NCBI GenBank assembly: GCA_032718475.1
Contig: JAUCBJ010000341.1
Location: 1-64,000 of the forward strand
Source: Nemertoderma westbladi
Lineage: Eukaryota; Xenacoelomorpha; Nemertodermatida; Nemertodermatidae
Direction: 5' to 3'
Length of the DNA: 64,000 nucleotides
Shown: positions 9,969 through 20,336 of the stretch, in pieces
Layout of the letters: each line of letters starts with the position of its first letter
How positions within the stretch are numbered: position 1 is the stretch's first letter
Made by a program: the position numbers and the translations under genes
The notes under the pieces: generated by a model
What the model saw: the letters and a program-made list of their open reading frames with translations, nothing else
The model's database searches: none
Told to the model about the DNA's origin: nothing

Positions 9969-11725
9969 CACAGCGCCATTAAACGGCACCATCCGATACC
10001 CTCTACGTTGTTAATAAGTCATACAGTGCGCTTATTGGCTGACAAAGACTAATGATTCGAATACAACTGCTATTGGATGAAGTTAACGATGTGATAATGA
10101 GCTGGAAGCACATCGCATACATTCTTGCCATTCATCAACAACTAATTAATTAATTAATTATTTATTTTGACAATAATGCTTAAAAACTACTTAATTTACT
10201 GTCTTTATTACTCGTAATATCATTGTTGATGTTTGTTTTATATCATTTAATTTATACATTTATATACTTTACACTATTTCCGAGGTAGTATACAGTTAGG
10301 TAGTGTGGTGATGTATAATAGGAATAAAAATATCAGTATTCATAAACTGTTACTAAACTTAGTTCTAGCTTATTTGTAGCAGTGCCGGTACTTTAACTTA
10401 TGTTTATCAAAAAGCTTTCAGTTTCAACTTAAGGTCGGTAGCTATGCCCCGCATGTCTCTATGTTTACTGTTTTACTTGTACTGGTAGTCTACATTAAAA
10501 CCCATTAATTTTATTGGTCACTAAAAAAATTCCTGTTTTCCATTAAATTTGTTTCGTTATCAAATATATATTTCCTCCACTCAATAATTTAATTATCACT
10601 AAAATATATTTTCATCAAAAATAAATCTGTTACGGCCTGTTGTAATAAAATCCCTTCATTATTTAGGTTAGAATAACGTGGCACTGTAACCTGCCCTTGC
10701 CCACATTTTAGCAATAATTTATAATTAATAGATTTAATGTTAATTAATAGATTTTAGTGGAAACTGAATATTTTAGTGATTTCCTGTTAAAATTATAGTG
10801 AAAAATTATTATTTTTAGTCAGTTAGTAAGGCGATAAATCAATTGGCTACCATTATCGAATACCATTATTTACATTCGGTAATAGAGATGAAACTAATGA
10901 AGTGGGAACGCTACCGCTTTTTTATCTTGCGAAAGTTCGCGAATGGTAGAATTCTTTAGCGAAACACATTTTTCAACGGACGCGGACCATTCGGCAGCAA
11001 TCTCACCATTCAAGAATGTGAGCTGAAATTTGGAAATTTAAGTCGGATATATGTTTAAAAAACAACAAGCTTTATGTCGTTACATTTGACAGTTTCTCTG
11101 CAACAACACATTTGCAATGAACACAGAATGCTAGAAAAACAAGAGAGAGTACAGTATAATGTGGGCAGAGTCGTCAATAACATAATAACCATACTGTATG
11201 TATGAAGGCCAATATGCAATAAGTAAGCGGTCTTACCAACTTAGTCACATCGTCATGTGATTAGAAATGAAATTTAAGTTACAGCTAATACTAACTTAAG
11301 TAAGACTAAATTCTATGAATACGAGTTTAGCAACAACTAGTACTAAATACGGTAGTAATAAGTAGCACCAACTTCTCTGAATACCGAATTAGTACAAGCA
11401 CTTACTAACTTGATGTGACTAAGTTCCTAGTTAGTCACATTTATGAATCGCAATAATTTTTATTGTCCGTTTAAATCCTTTTTTGTCCTTTTTTTTTTAC
11501 TTTTTATGTCCTCCAAAAATCTAATGTTAGGTTCCATGCTACCGGTTTCTCTACTGCTGTTCTCTCAGGCTATCAGTACCGGTATTAGTATATATAGCAC
11601 TGTTTTGCTGTATTCTATGTACAGATGTAGGTATAAAGCATGCATTTCTGTATTTTAGTACCGGCACCGGCACCGGTACCTGTGTAGCCTACCATTTAAA
11701 TACGGTACTGGTAGGCCTACCGGCT
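9969..11725. other. 3' flank of the Trio-like gene, no gene recognised
   Basis: AT-rich intergenic DNA and probable 3' UTR. A possible polyadenylation signal AATAAA lies at 10323-10328. The only open frame of note (11443-11658) is low-complexity Phe/Leu/Ser and is probably chance. Around 11250-11440 the ACTTAGT/AACTTAG motif recurs with AT-rich spacers. I find no RNA gene. Confidence 0.45.
10323..10328 (+). terminator. Candidate poly(A) signal AATAAA for the Trio-like gene
   Basis: This is the first AATAAA after the stop codon at 9968 on the sense strand, about 355 bases downstream. No cDNA support is available, and other AT-rich hexamers could serve. Confidence 0.3.
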
Positions 11726-11729
11726 GACC

Positions 11730-12345
11730 GGTTGTTTTGGATAGAAAATCCCGCCTCATCTGTAACCTGCTCCTTTGCCTGATTTGGTAAAGTGACCGTT
11801 TATTGTTTTGGTTAGAAAGGCCCGCCTCTGTAACCTACTCCTTTCCTACATTTTGTAAAGTGACTGTTTATTGTTTTGGTTAGAAAATCCCACCTCTGTA
11901 ACCTGCCCCTTTCCCTCAAATAATTAAGTGATCGTTTATTGTTTTGGTTAGGAAATCCTGCCTCTGTAACCTGCTCCTTTCTCTCAATTGGTAATGTTAT
12001 CGTTTATTGTTTTGGTTAGAAAATCCCGTCTCTGTAACCTGCTCCTTTCCCTGATTTGGTAAAGTGACTGTTTATTGTTTTGGTTAGAAAATCCTGCATC
12101 TGTAACCTGCTCCTTTCTCTCAATTGGTAATGTTATCGTTTATTGTTTTGGTCAGAAAATCCCGTCTCTGTAACCTGCTCCTTTCCCTCAATTAGTTAAA
12201 TGATCGTTTATTGTTTTGGTTAGAAAATCCCGCCTCTGTAACCTGCTCCTTTCCCTGATTTGATAAAGTGACTGTTTATTGTTTTGGTTAGAAAATCCGG
12301 CCTTAACCTGCTCCTTTCCATCAATTGGTAATTGTTTTTGGCTAT
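11730..12345 (+). repeat. About 67-bp tandem repeat, eight to nine units
   Basis: Units contain GTTTATTGTTTTGGTTAGAA, then AATCCCGCCTCTGTAACCTG and CTCCTTTCCCT with a variable GATTTGGTAAAGTGA spacer. Later copies diverge (CAATTGGTAATGTTATCG). The array is intergenic. Open frames through it, on either strand, are repeats read as protein and are not genes. Confidence 0.9.
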
Positions 12346-12429
12346 AAAATGAGTGTTTTGCTACGTCATGTGGTAATCGATTATCGACAACAACCACAAA
12401 CTATTAAATTTACAGTCTTTTACCACAGG

Positions 12430-12760
12430 CGCATATGGAAATCTATCTCATAGTCTATAAATCATGGAATCATGGAATGTTTTGGCACAGGCATAGTGAA
12501 ACCAACTGTCCGACAGACCAGAAATCAACAAATTTTGAATGTTTTGCATAGGCATGTTGAAATCAACTGTCTGACAGTCCAGAAATCAGCAGTCTGACAG
12601 TTTGAAGAAATACATATATAAAAAGTCATTAAAAGGACAATAAAAGTCATTAAAAGGACAACAAAAGTCATTATGCACAATTCGTAAAAAAAGGAGGACA
12701 AAAAAAGTCAAATAAAAGGACATAAAAAATCACTGCCTTTATGAATACCGCCCCAGGTGA
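12430..12760 (+). repeat. Short degenerate tandem repeats
   Basis: Two copies of a roughly 70-bp block (GAATGTTTTG..CA..GGCAT..TGAAA.CAACTGTC.GACAG.CCAGAAATCA) lie at about 12470-12600. They are followed by a roughly 20-bp AAAAGTCATTAAAAGGACAA repeat and a TTTATGAATACCGCC end. The AAAAGGACA stretch is a rough inverse of the TGTCCTTTT stretch near 11470-11510, so both could be arms of an old inverted-repeat element, but the match is imperfect. Confidence 0.5.
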
Positions 12761-12765
12761 CACCT

Positions 12766-12812
12766 TGATGGTAAGAGGTTGCTACGCCGGGCTCATGGCA
12801 TAAAATACAATG
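12766..12812 (+). pseudogene. Tiny LINE remnant
   Basis: GCTACGCCGGGCTCATGGCA followed by TAAAATACAATGTG matches, in sense, the LINE fragment at 8330-8380 (-), where the same bases encode the MLRRVQCVKYNV segment. Only about 45 bases are recognisable. Confidence 0.5.
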
Positions 12813-15257
12813 TGTTAGCTTAACCCTTTCCCGACCAGGGATCTAAAATTTAGTGCCCGCCAGTGCTCCAACATTTTAGAAAAAAATATTATTGTAATTT
12901 AGCTGTGCATAACTTCGGTTGTGGTGGACCTACGAACTCAGTTTTTAGTTTTTTAGAATCAACATAGAATTGTGAACATTAATATTATAATTAATAACAA
13001 ATTAATTCACAGCAATTCACAGCTTGTGAGTTTGGTAATTACCAAAACCGCCAGGGCACAATCTTGGTTTATCGTAAAAAATAGCAGAATACCGTAAAAT
13101 AGAACACATACAAATCTGATTTTCTTTAATGTTTTGTTATTTACCCAGCAGACCCGACAACATAATCGTAAATAAAATAGTGCAACATTGTTGTATACCG
13201 ATATCGAGATGTAATTTTATCCAAAATGATCAGTTTATACTCTCTCGTGATGAACAGTGGGTGTTTGTAGGCTTCCAGTTGTATCGATAACATCACTGCA
13301 ACCAACCGTCAGACTGCAGTGTCATCAGAGTCTTCTTGCGCATATGCAATATCACGCCGCCCCAGTCCCAGCAGGTCTCATATATAGATATATAACAAAT
13401 CAGTAGGCCCTACCAGTATCACTGTCAGATTCTCTATCGGAATCGGAACCAGCAATCTCCAATCTCGGAATCATCATTCTCCCTCACTGTTATCGTTTTA
13501 TCCCTGCATGCTTTATTCCGTCATTGTTTGATTGTCGGTGTCGTAATCATCATCCTCATTCTCGATCTCGTAGCCCGCTCCTTGGCGGATTCCGCTAGTC
13601 TCGGTACAAACTTGACACTTTACATGAAGTGCGCAGCTAGACATTACAGCAGTATGCAGTAATAGTGCCTTACTTTTGTAGCTGTACTTGTATTGTTGAG
13701 CTGTACTGCTGTAGCAGTGCCGTAATTCCGCATTTTCAAATTTATGTTGCTAGGGCAGACTGGTCTGGTAGGCCTACTACAGTACTATAAAATTATATTT
13801 TTTTTACTTATTAACTGCTCCAGTTGCCTATAAAACACACCAGTTTGTGTTCCAACGTCATAGGAATGCCTAAATGTCAGTATAAAACCCATGGACTACC
13901 ATGTAGTCCATGGAACAGTCCCTGCATGTACTACCATGTAGTCCATGGTCGGGAAAGGGTTTTAAACAAATGTTGTAAGATCTCGGTAGTGACCGAGAAT
14001 AGCCAACAATTCCGTGAACCACCTTGAAGACAGTATAAACACACGTAGCTGATCATTGTAGATCCATCGGTAGTAGATTAACTGATTAGTTTGTGCAACA
14101 TATTGTTCTATGCCACCCGGCTGGAAAGAGAAATATGTATAGGCCAGTCATTGGCATTCTTAAAAAGTCTGCTAAAAGTCAATGGTTTTGAAAATATTCA
14201 GATGAATTTATGAGTTATAGGTCATGATGTTTCTGTTTCATTTATCTGTCATGATGTTTCATTGCGTTCATGGTGCGGTTGCGGTTGCGGCGATCCTGTA
14301 TTGCTTCCTAACGGTGTGGCCGATCTATAATGTATGTTTTCCGATAATTATTGTTTATTATAATTGCACACATACACAGACAAACTCGTCCACTGGTAGT
14401 TAGCTCGGCGTACGCTGACTCGTCCCACAATTATCTATGTCTATTATGATTATAAAAAGACAAGAGATCTAGATATCTTTTCAGCCGAATATTTGACATA
14501 TCGAATTTATGTAACTATCAATATGATGTATGGTGACCCCTTAAGAACATTCAATGTTATTTTACGAAATAAGTTGTTTGATTTGACATTATTATCCTAC
14601 ATAAGTGAGACATCTGATTAAATCGTAATAGAATATTATAAATGAGGGTCGGGATAATATGTCGCAGTACAGTATTTATAACCCAGACATATCGGCTCTC
14701 CTGCCAGAAATATTAATCCGGCTAGAATAATATCTACTTTTTTTCTTTGGCATGTATGGGTAAACTCCAGCTCTATTTGAAATCTATTTAAATCTATGTT
14801 TGTAACCTGTGTTTGCCGACCCCAGCAAATCTATGTTTTCTCTAGGTTTATGCAGGGTGATGCTTGATTGCCACAACGGGATGGAAGTATCGCTTTGACA
14901 ATATGGCATCAAACATCGGCCTTTAGGATGTATCGCCGGCGCCCTCTAGAACGCATCGCCTCCTTACTCACGATCGGCCCTAACTCCCCGACTCATCTGC
15001 ATTATCATGTCCAGTGACTTTCAGAAGATGTTTTATGTCAATTATTGCTGGCATTCTATGTTTACTCTCAACAGCCAGCTGTCATAGAATTATAATACAA
15101 ACGCTGATCTGTTCTACGGTAGCAGTTGCTCATCCGTCGTTCCTGCAGGGTGGTACTTGGTTTTGGAAACATGATTAGATATCAGATTGTACAATGCCTT
15201 TTTTGTTAAGTGAACATTGTATATTATGCCATGAATACTGCGTAGCAACCTGTTGTA
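12813..15257. other. Intergenic DNA, no gene recognised
   Basis: No open frame here shows a recognisable domain. One clear structure is a hairpin at about 13888-13912: CCATGGACTAC, loop CAT, then GTAGTCCATGG. A second copy of the right arm context (ACTACCATGTAGTCCATGG) lies at about 13930-13948. A CGGTTGCGG stretch occurs near 14277-14292. Nothing else recurs elsewhere in the window. Confidence 0.5.
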
Positions 15258-15334
15258 TGTGGGGCGAGCCACGAAGTTGGCGGAGCCTTAGCGAATTGAC
15301 ACTGTTAGGGGGTGGGTCAATTTATGCAAATAGT

Positions 15335-15356
15335 TGTCGTCGTCGTCGTCGTCGTT

Positions 15357-15404
<48 letters not shown>

Positions 15405-15446
15405 GTCGTCGTCGTCGTCGTTGTCGTCGTCGTCGTCGTCGTCGTT
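15335..15446 (+). repeat. (GTC)n microsatellite, about 37 copies
   Basis: A trinucleotide array of GTC with occasional GTT. It lies at a fixed place near the left end of the GTGGGGC element. The copy at 36.6 kb has a different microsatellite (TCGTTCTG)n at the equivalent place. Arg-rich and Asp-rich frames through it are artefacts. Confidence 0.95.
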
Positions 15447-16440
15447 ACGATTTTGACATGCTAATAACTTTGTCGGGTTTAAAGCTGCCAAGTTGAAAAT
15501 TTGTAGGTATCAATATGAGCAAAAGTTGAGATTTTTGAGAGACTTTCAGACACCATCAGTGCAATGGTCTCCCGCTAGAGGGCCACATGTCTAAACATTA
15601 AATGCCCTCCCATTTCTTTGCTTTTAATCCGTTTAAGCTGAAACTTGGCAGATATGTATTAGACCATTAGCTGTGACTTTCAAAGGAGGCGAATCCATCT
15701 GCAGTTCTCCAGTCTGCCGCTAGAGGGCCAAAGGTCTGAAAGTGAAATCGTTGTCGTCGTTACGATTTTGACATGCTAATAACTTTGTCGGATTTAAAGC
15801 TGCCAAGTTGAAAATTTGTAGGTATCAATATGAGCAAAAGTTGAGATTTTTGAGAGACTTTCAGACACCATCAGTGCAATGGTCTCCCGCTAGAGGGCCA
15901 CATGTCTAAACATTAAATGCCCTCCCATTTCTTTGCTTTTAATCCGTTTAAGCTGAAACTTGGCAGATATGTATTAGACCATTAGCTGTGACTTTCAAAG
16001 GAGGCGAATCCATCTGCAGTTCTCCAGTCTGCCGCTAGAGGGCCAAAGGTCTGAAAGTGAAATCGTTGTCGTCGTTACGATTTTGACATGCTAATAACTT
16101 TGTCGGATTTAAAGCTGCCAAGTTGAAAATTTGTAGGTATCAATATGAGCTAAAGTTGAGATTTTTGAGAGACTTTCAGACACCATCAGTGCAATGGTCT
16201 CCCGCTAGAGGGCCACATGTCTAAACATTAAATGCCCTCCCATTTCTTTGCTTTTAATCCGTTTAAGCTGAAACTTGGCAGATATGTATTAGACCATTAG
16301 CTGTGACTTTCAAAGGAGGCGAATCCATCTGCAGTTCTCCAGTCTGCCGCTAGAGGGCCAAATGTCTGAAAGTGAAATCGTTGTCGTCGTTATGATATTG
16401 ACATGCTTATAACTTTGTCGAATTTAAAGCTGCCAAGTTG
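15445..16440 (+). repeat. 315-bp tandem repeat, three units plus a partial
   Basis: The landmark TTACGATTTTGACATGC (last copy TTATGATATTGACATGC) starts at 15445, 15760, 16075 and 16390, exactly 315 bp apart. Each unit is itself an old dimer: both halves carry CCGCTAGAGGGCCA followed by AAATG/ACATGTCT and a TTAAGCTGAAACTTGG or TTAAAGCTGCCAAGTTG segment. Units are almost identical, implying recent amplification. Related single copies lie near 47200 and 48200. Confidence 0.92.
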
Positions 16441-16929
16441 AAAATTTGTTTTGTTGAAAATCAGTTCAACAGTCACCCGCTATAGGACTACTTTATGCCT
16501 GAAAGTGAATAGATTCTCCCGTCTCATTGATTTTAATCAGTTTAAGCTGAATCTTGCCATATATTCTGGACTACATGCTGCGTCTTTGTGGGGGGGGGGG
16601 GGGGGGGGGGGAGATTTAATCGGTCTGCCGCTATACGACGAAATTTCTGAAAGTGAGATCCGTCTCTCATTTCGTTATCCGTTATTCAAGATGAAACTTG
16701 GCCGATGTACGTATGTACTATTCATCCATAGGCTGTGTCTTTGTGGGGCTGGAGACCCTAATCCATCTTCAGTTCTCACTATGCCGCTAGAGTCAGAAAT
16801 GTCTGAATAGAAATGAAAGAGGTAAAAAGTGATTAGGCGAAATCTGCTTAAAATTTGCTAATACAGTAATACTTTCGAATTAGTACTTAAATTAAATTAA
16901 GTCACGTGCTGCGCGAAGGCCCCACTTCG

Positions 16930-17319
16930 TGTACCATCAATGTATTGGATGTCTTCTGCATCAAGAGCCCATAATTAGGACTGCAATTATATCGTACTGT
17001 ATTGGTGGTTTTCCTCTTCGTATAGGCCTATTACCACTTGATGGTTGTGCTACAACGCCAACTATATTAGGTTTCTTCTGTTCTAGAGACAAATGTTGTG
17101 GAACCATAAAACTATGAGTGCTGAAAGTGGTCATCATTTTTATCCTATTGATCTGACCAGTCTTGTAGTCAAACTGTCAGCTTTAGTTTAAGTCAAACAA
17201 AGCCGCATATAATAATTGTTTCTGCATCATCGCGTCTCTACTGCACAACAAATTGTGATTGTGTGTTCTAATTGTCTATGTTCTAATTGTGTGTTCTAAT
17301 AAATTTGCGGTAAATGACA
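16930..17319. other. Short intergenic stretch, nothing recognised
   Basis: No open frame with a known domain and no repeat match. It ends in a TTCTAATTGTGTG duplication (about 17265-17300) just before the TA-rich array. Confidence 0.4.
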
Positions 17320-17334
17320 CGTTCGTAATATATA

Positions 17335-17389
<55 letters not shown>

Positions 17390-17390
17390 A
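17320..17390. repeat. (TA)n microsatellite
   Basis: About 70 bases of TATATA with single G interruptions. It directly abuts the truncated end of an antisense BEL/Pao RT fragment (17391). Confidence 0.95.
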
Positions 17391-17611
17391 TGCACCACGG
17401 AGCAGGCGTTGGAAGGGCTAGATATGACCCCAAAAGCCTGGATGGTCATCCAGTACTCCACCGGTTTCTGGTTGAGGTCTCCTTCAGGCCACCACAGAAA
17501 TCTCAGGCTGTCTCTATCTCTATCCAGCGCCTTGACTTGTAAGAACATTCCTTCTATATCGGAGGCGAACGCGATGGAATATTGTCTTAATCTTAAAAGT
17601 ATTCCCAACAA
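17391..17611 (-). pseudogene. BEL/Pao reverse transcriptase fragment, antisense
   Basis: About 73 codons match the RT segment of the + fragment at 18866-19077: LLGILLRLRQYSIAF, ASDIEGMFLQV with the motif-A Asp, WWPEGDLNQ and PSNACSVV. It runs from the edge of the (TA)n array to the edge of the (GACG)n array. Its 3' truncation falls at GTGGTGC, within a few bases of the point where element B interrupts the other RT fragment. It is too short to function. Confidence 0.85.
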
Positions 17612-18061
17612 AGACGGACGGACGGACGGACGGACGGACGGACGGACGGACGGACGGACGGACGGACGGACGGACGGACGGACGGACGGACGGACGGACG
17701 GACGGACGGACGGACGGACGGACGGACGGACGGACGGACGGACGGACGGACGGACGGACGGACGGACGGACGGACGGACGGACGGACGGACGGACGGACG
17801 GACGGACGGACGGACGGACGGACGGACGGACGGACGGACGGACGGACGGACGGACGGACGGACGGACGGACGGACGGACGGACGGACGGACGGACGGACG
17901 GACGGACGGACGGACGGACGGACGGACGGACGGACGGACGGACGGACGGACGGACGGACGACGGACGGACGGACGGACGGACGGACGGACGGACGGACGG
18001 ACGGACGGACGGACGGACGGACGGACGGACGGACGGACGGACGGACGGACGGACGGACGGA
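17612..18061 (+). repeat. (GACG)n tetranucleotide array, about 450 bp
   Basis: About 112 copies of GACG with one phase slip (GACGACGG at about 17957). It lies exactly between two BEL/Pao pol fragments in opposite orientation. Thr-Asp-Gly-Arg and Pro-Ser-Val-Arg frames through it are not genes. Arrays this pure may be collapsed or extended in assemblies. Confidence 0.97.
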
Positions 18062-18076
18062 CTTTGTATATTTTTA

Positions 18077-19082
18077 CTTGGTACTTTACTGGCCCTTCCC
18101 ATAGAACTCTCATGGAAAGATTACCGAAAGATCAGGTATATCAAGTAAGAGAATGGGAAGTTGAGAGCAGTGAGTTAGACGATCCAACTGAGGGAACACC
18201 ATACTCCTCAGATAACGACGATATCCACCAACTCTTTGACGAGGAGAATACCATTGATCTCCTTAAGGAAAACGAGACTTGGCAAAACCAAGTGAACTTA
18301 TGTCAGCTCCTTCGTCCATCAGAACGAGACGACTATAACGACGAACTGAATGACGTCATTGAACGTTATAATGCCAAAACTCGGGATGAACACGCCGTAC
18401 GATTCTTTACTCAAGAGGCTGTAGAGCCCAATTCCTACGATAAGGCCCTATCGATAGAAGAAGAAAGAGCCAAGCAGATCCAAGAGACAACTACACGTTT
18501 TCTTAAAGATCAAGGTAGATATGAAATCGGTCTACCTTTCCGAAAGCGAGAACCAAAGTTCATAAACAACAGACCCTTGGCGGAGAAAAGAATCGCTCAA
18601 CTACATCGACGCCTTACGGCAAATTCTTCAGCTAAAGAAATGTATCAAACGCAGTTGAAGAAATTTATTAGCAAGGGATATGCGGAGCGAGTACCGGAAG
18701 AAACACCTATAACTGAGAGAACGTATTATTTAACTCACCATTACGTTCCCAAACCCGGTAAACCCCATGAGGTACGAGTAGTGTTTGACGGCTCCGCCCT
18801 CTACATGGGCCAATCCCTTAATTCCGAATTGTTACCAGGACCTAACTTACTCCAATCCTTGTTGGGAATACTCTTAAAATTACGACAATATTCAATCGCT
18901 TTCGCCTCAGATATAGAAGGCATGTTCTTACAAGTCAAGGCGCTGGATAGGGATCGAGATAGCCTACGATTTCTGTGGTGGCCTGAAGGAGACCTCAACC
19001 AGAAACCGGTGGAGTACTGGATGACCATCCAGGCTTTTGGGATAATCTCAAGCCCTTCAAACGCCTGTTCAGTGGTGCGCAC
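18077..19082 (+). pseudogene. pol: Element A pol, first half: end of protease region and RT N-terminal half
   Basis: The frame begins WYFTGPSHRTLMERLP, the C-terminal part of the DUF1758/protease-linked region, passes a spacer (EEGTPYSSDNDDI-like, LFDEENTIDLL), then enters the Pao-type reverse transcriptase: YYLTHHYVPKPGK, VRVVFDGSA, LNSELLPGPNLL and SDIEGMFLQV (motif-A Asp). It stops abruptly at SVVR because the LTR of element B is inserted after CGCAC (19078-19082). The continuation is at 42523 on the minus strand, beginning with the duplicated CGCAC. The upstream gag of this copy is absent; the (GACG)n array takes its place. Confidence 0.85.
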
Positions 19083-20336
19083 TGTAAAAGCTTCTGTGGG
19101 ATGTAACTGGCCCTTTTGCTTCGCAATCCAGTTTCCCCCCTAGGCGCTGGAATACTCTAAAAGGCTCTATAACCATATATATATTCCCCTCGCCCGCAAG
19201 GTACCGTTATAGGTGTTTTAACGGACATAAAAGTCATTCTGCTATATACGTGTTTTGGCGGACATGGTAAGGCAAAAAACCTGCAATGCACCAAATACCT
19301 TTCACAGCTTAGCCGTGATGATTCATATTACGACATCTAACAGCTGGTTGCTGACATGGAAACAGCCATTGGCCACATGGTTCTTTGTTTAGCTTAAGCC
19401 AATCAGAGCGATTTCTTCTGTCGATGTGGAGCTTTCGGCCGATCATACTAGGAGTGTTCAGTCTTACTGTTTTGGTGATACTGTTGTGTTATTGCTATCT
19501 AGGCCAGGAACACCGGCTCTAGAGTCAACTCGGTTTCATACTTTAGAAGAAACATTAGTAGGCTTAAATTATAGAGCGTATAACCGTTATCTTATCTAAT
19601 CATATCAACTGATCGCAATTCAGTTTTACATTATCGGTTCAATATACATTATTATACTGCTATTTACTATTGTTTGGTTGAATATTATTTGGAGAACATT
19701 TATAAAGAACCCAAATTTCCCAATTTTCTTGATACACTACAGGTTAGAGAGACGGGTTATATATAGCGATTGCGACTTATATTATTGTGTATGTAGTGAA
19801 TTTAATGCTATTTGATAAGCACTACATTGGTCCGTTGCTGTTCTCTTTATATATGATAAAAATCATTGACGGTCGGCAAATTAGTGGGCAGTATTGTATG
19901 TTACCGGTAGTGTGCATGATTGTGACTGATAACTAAGCATTTCCTAAAGAATGCGCCTCATACGTGAATCTTAAGCCTTACCGACTTGCCGTTGTGATTA
20001 GTATAAGTCATATCTCTGTTTACCTAGATAGAGCGCCACGTCCTAAAGGAACTGTTAATATTTCCCGAAAGTGAATAATATTAGTCAGAAATTATTTATT
20101 AACGATCAATCGAATAATACAATACAGTAAGCTTACACTGCAATAATAATCTAAGCCCTCAGAATCCAGCCCCCCGGGTATATCCAGCGGGTGAATGGAC
20201 GCGCACTAGGCTGGCTTCTGCTAATGTTGTGTTTATTGGTATTAAATATTTGTCATCTTCTAAAGTCTATTTATAAACCAAAAGACATATAAATTTTGGC
20301 AGGTTAAACTGCTAAAGGTCTTCAAAAGCGCGTACA
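19083..20336 (+). mobile_element. 5' LTR of element B
   Basis: A 1254-bp LTR starts TGTAAAAGC and ends GCGCGTACA. It has a CCAAT box (CCAATCAGAGCG at 19399), conserved in every LTR of this family in the window, and a TATA-like TTCTCTTTATATATGA at about 19841-19856, also conserved. The U3 region would therefore be about 760 bp. A GGGTATATCCAGCGGGTG element lies in the R/U5 part. The left flank CGCAC is the target duplication. Confidence 0.88.
19841..19856 (+). promoter_or_regulatory. TATA-like box of the BEL/Pao LTR
   Basis: TTCTCTTTATATATGA is kept in the LTRs at 33658 (-), 42529 (-) and 50251 (-), and as TCCTTATATATGATC in the solo LTR. Its place, followed about 25 bases downstream by TGACGGTCGGCA, fits a core promoter. 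This is inferred from conservation only. Confidence 0.5.

Larger units (their letters stand above)
15261..16929 (+). mobile_element. GTGGGGC...GCCCCAC-ended non-autonomous element, copy 1
   Basis: The left end TGT|GGGGCGAGCCACGAAG and right end GTGCTGCGCGAAGGCCCCAC...TGT match the ends of the element at 36642-38212, whose empty site is visible. TGT flanks both sides here too (15258-15260 and 16930-16932). The short terminal GTGGGGC/GCCCCAC is inverted. About 75 bases in is a (GTC)n array, then a 315-bp tandem array, then a G run (about 16590-16612) and a unique right part. There is no coding capacity. Class unknown: the 3-bp duplication and short inverted ends favour a DNA transposon derivative. 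Confidence 0.6.

Noticed and set aside
12188-12397. Open frame on the minus strand
   Set aside because: It is the 67-bp tandem repeat read as protein.
15194-15496. Arg-rich (+) and Asp-rich (-) open frames
   Set aside because: They are translations of the (GTC)n array inside a transposon-like element.
17409-18113. Long open frames of Thr-Asp-Gly-Arg or Pro-Ser-Val-Arg repeats
   Set aside because: They are the (GACG)n microsatellite read in different frames; no unique sequence or splice context supports a protein.
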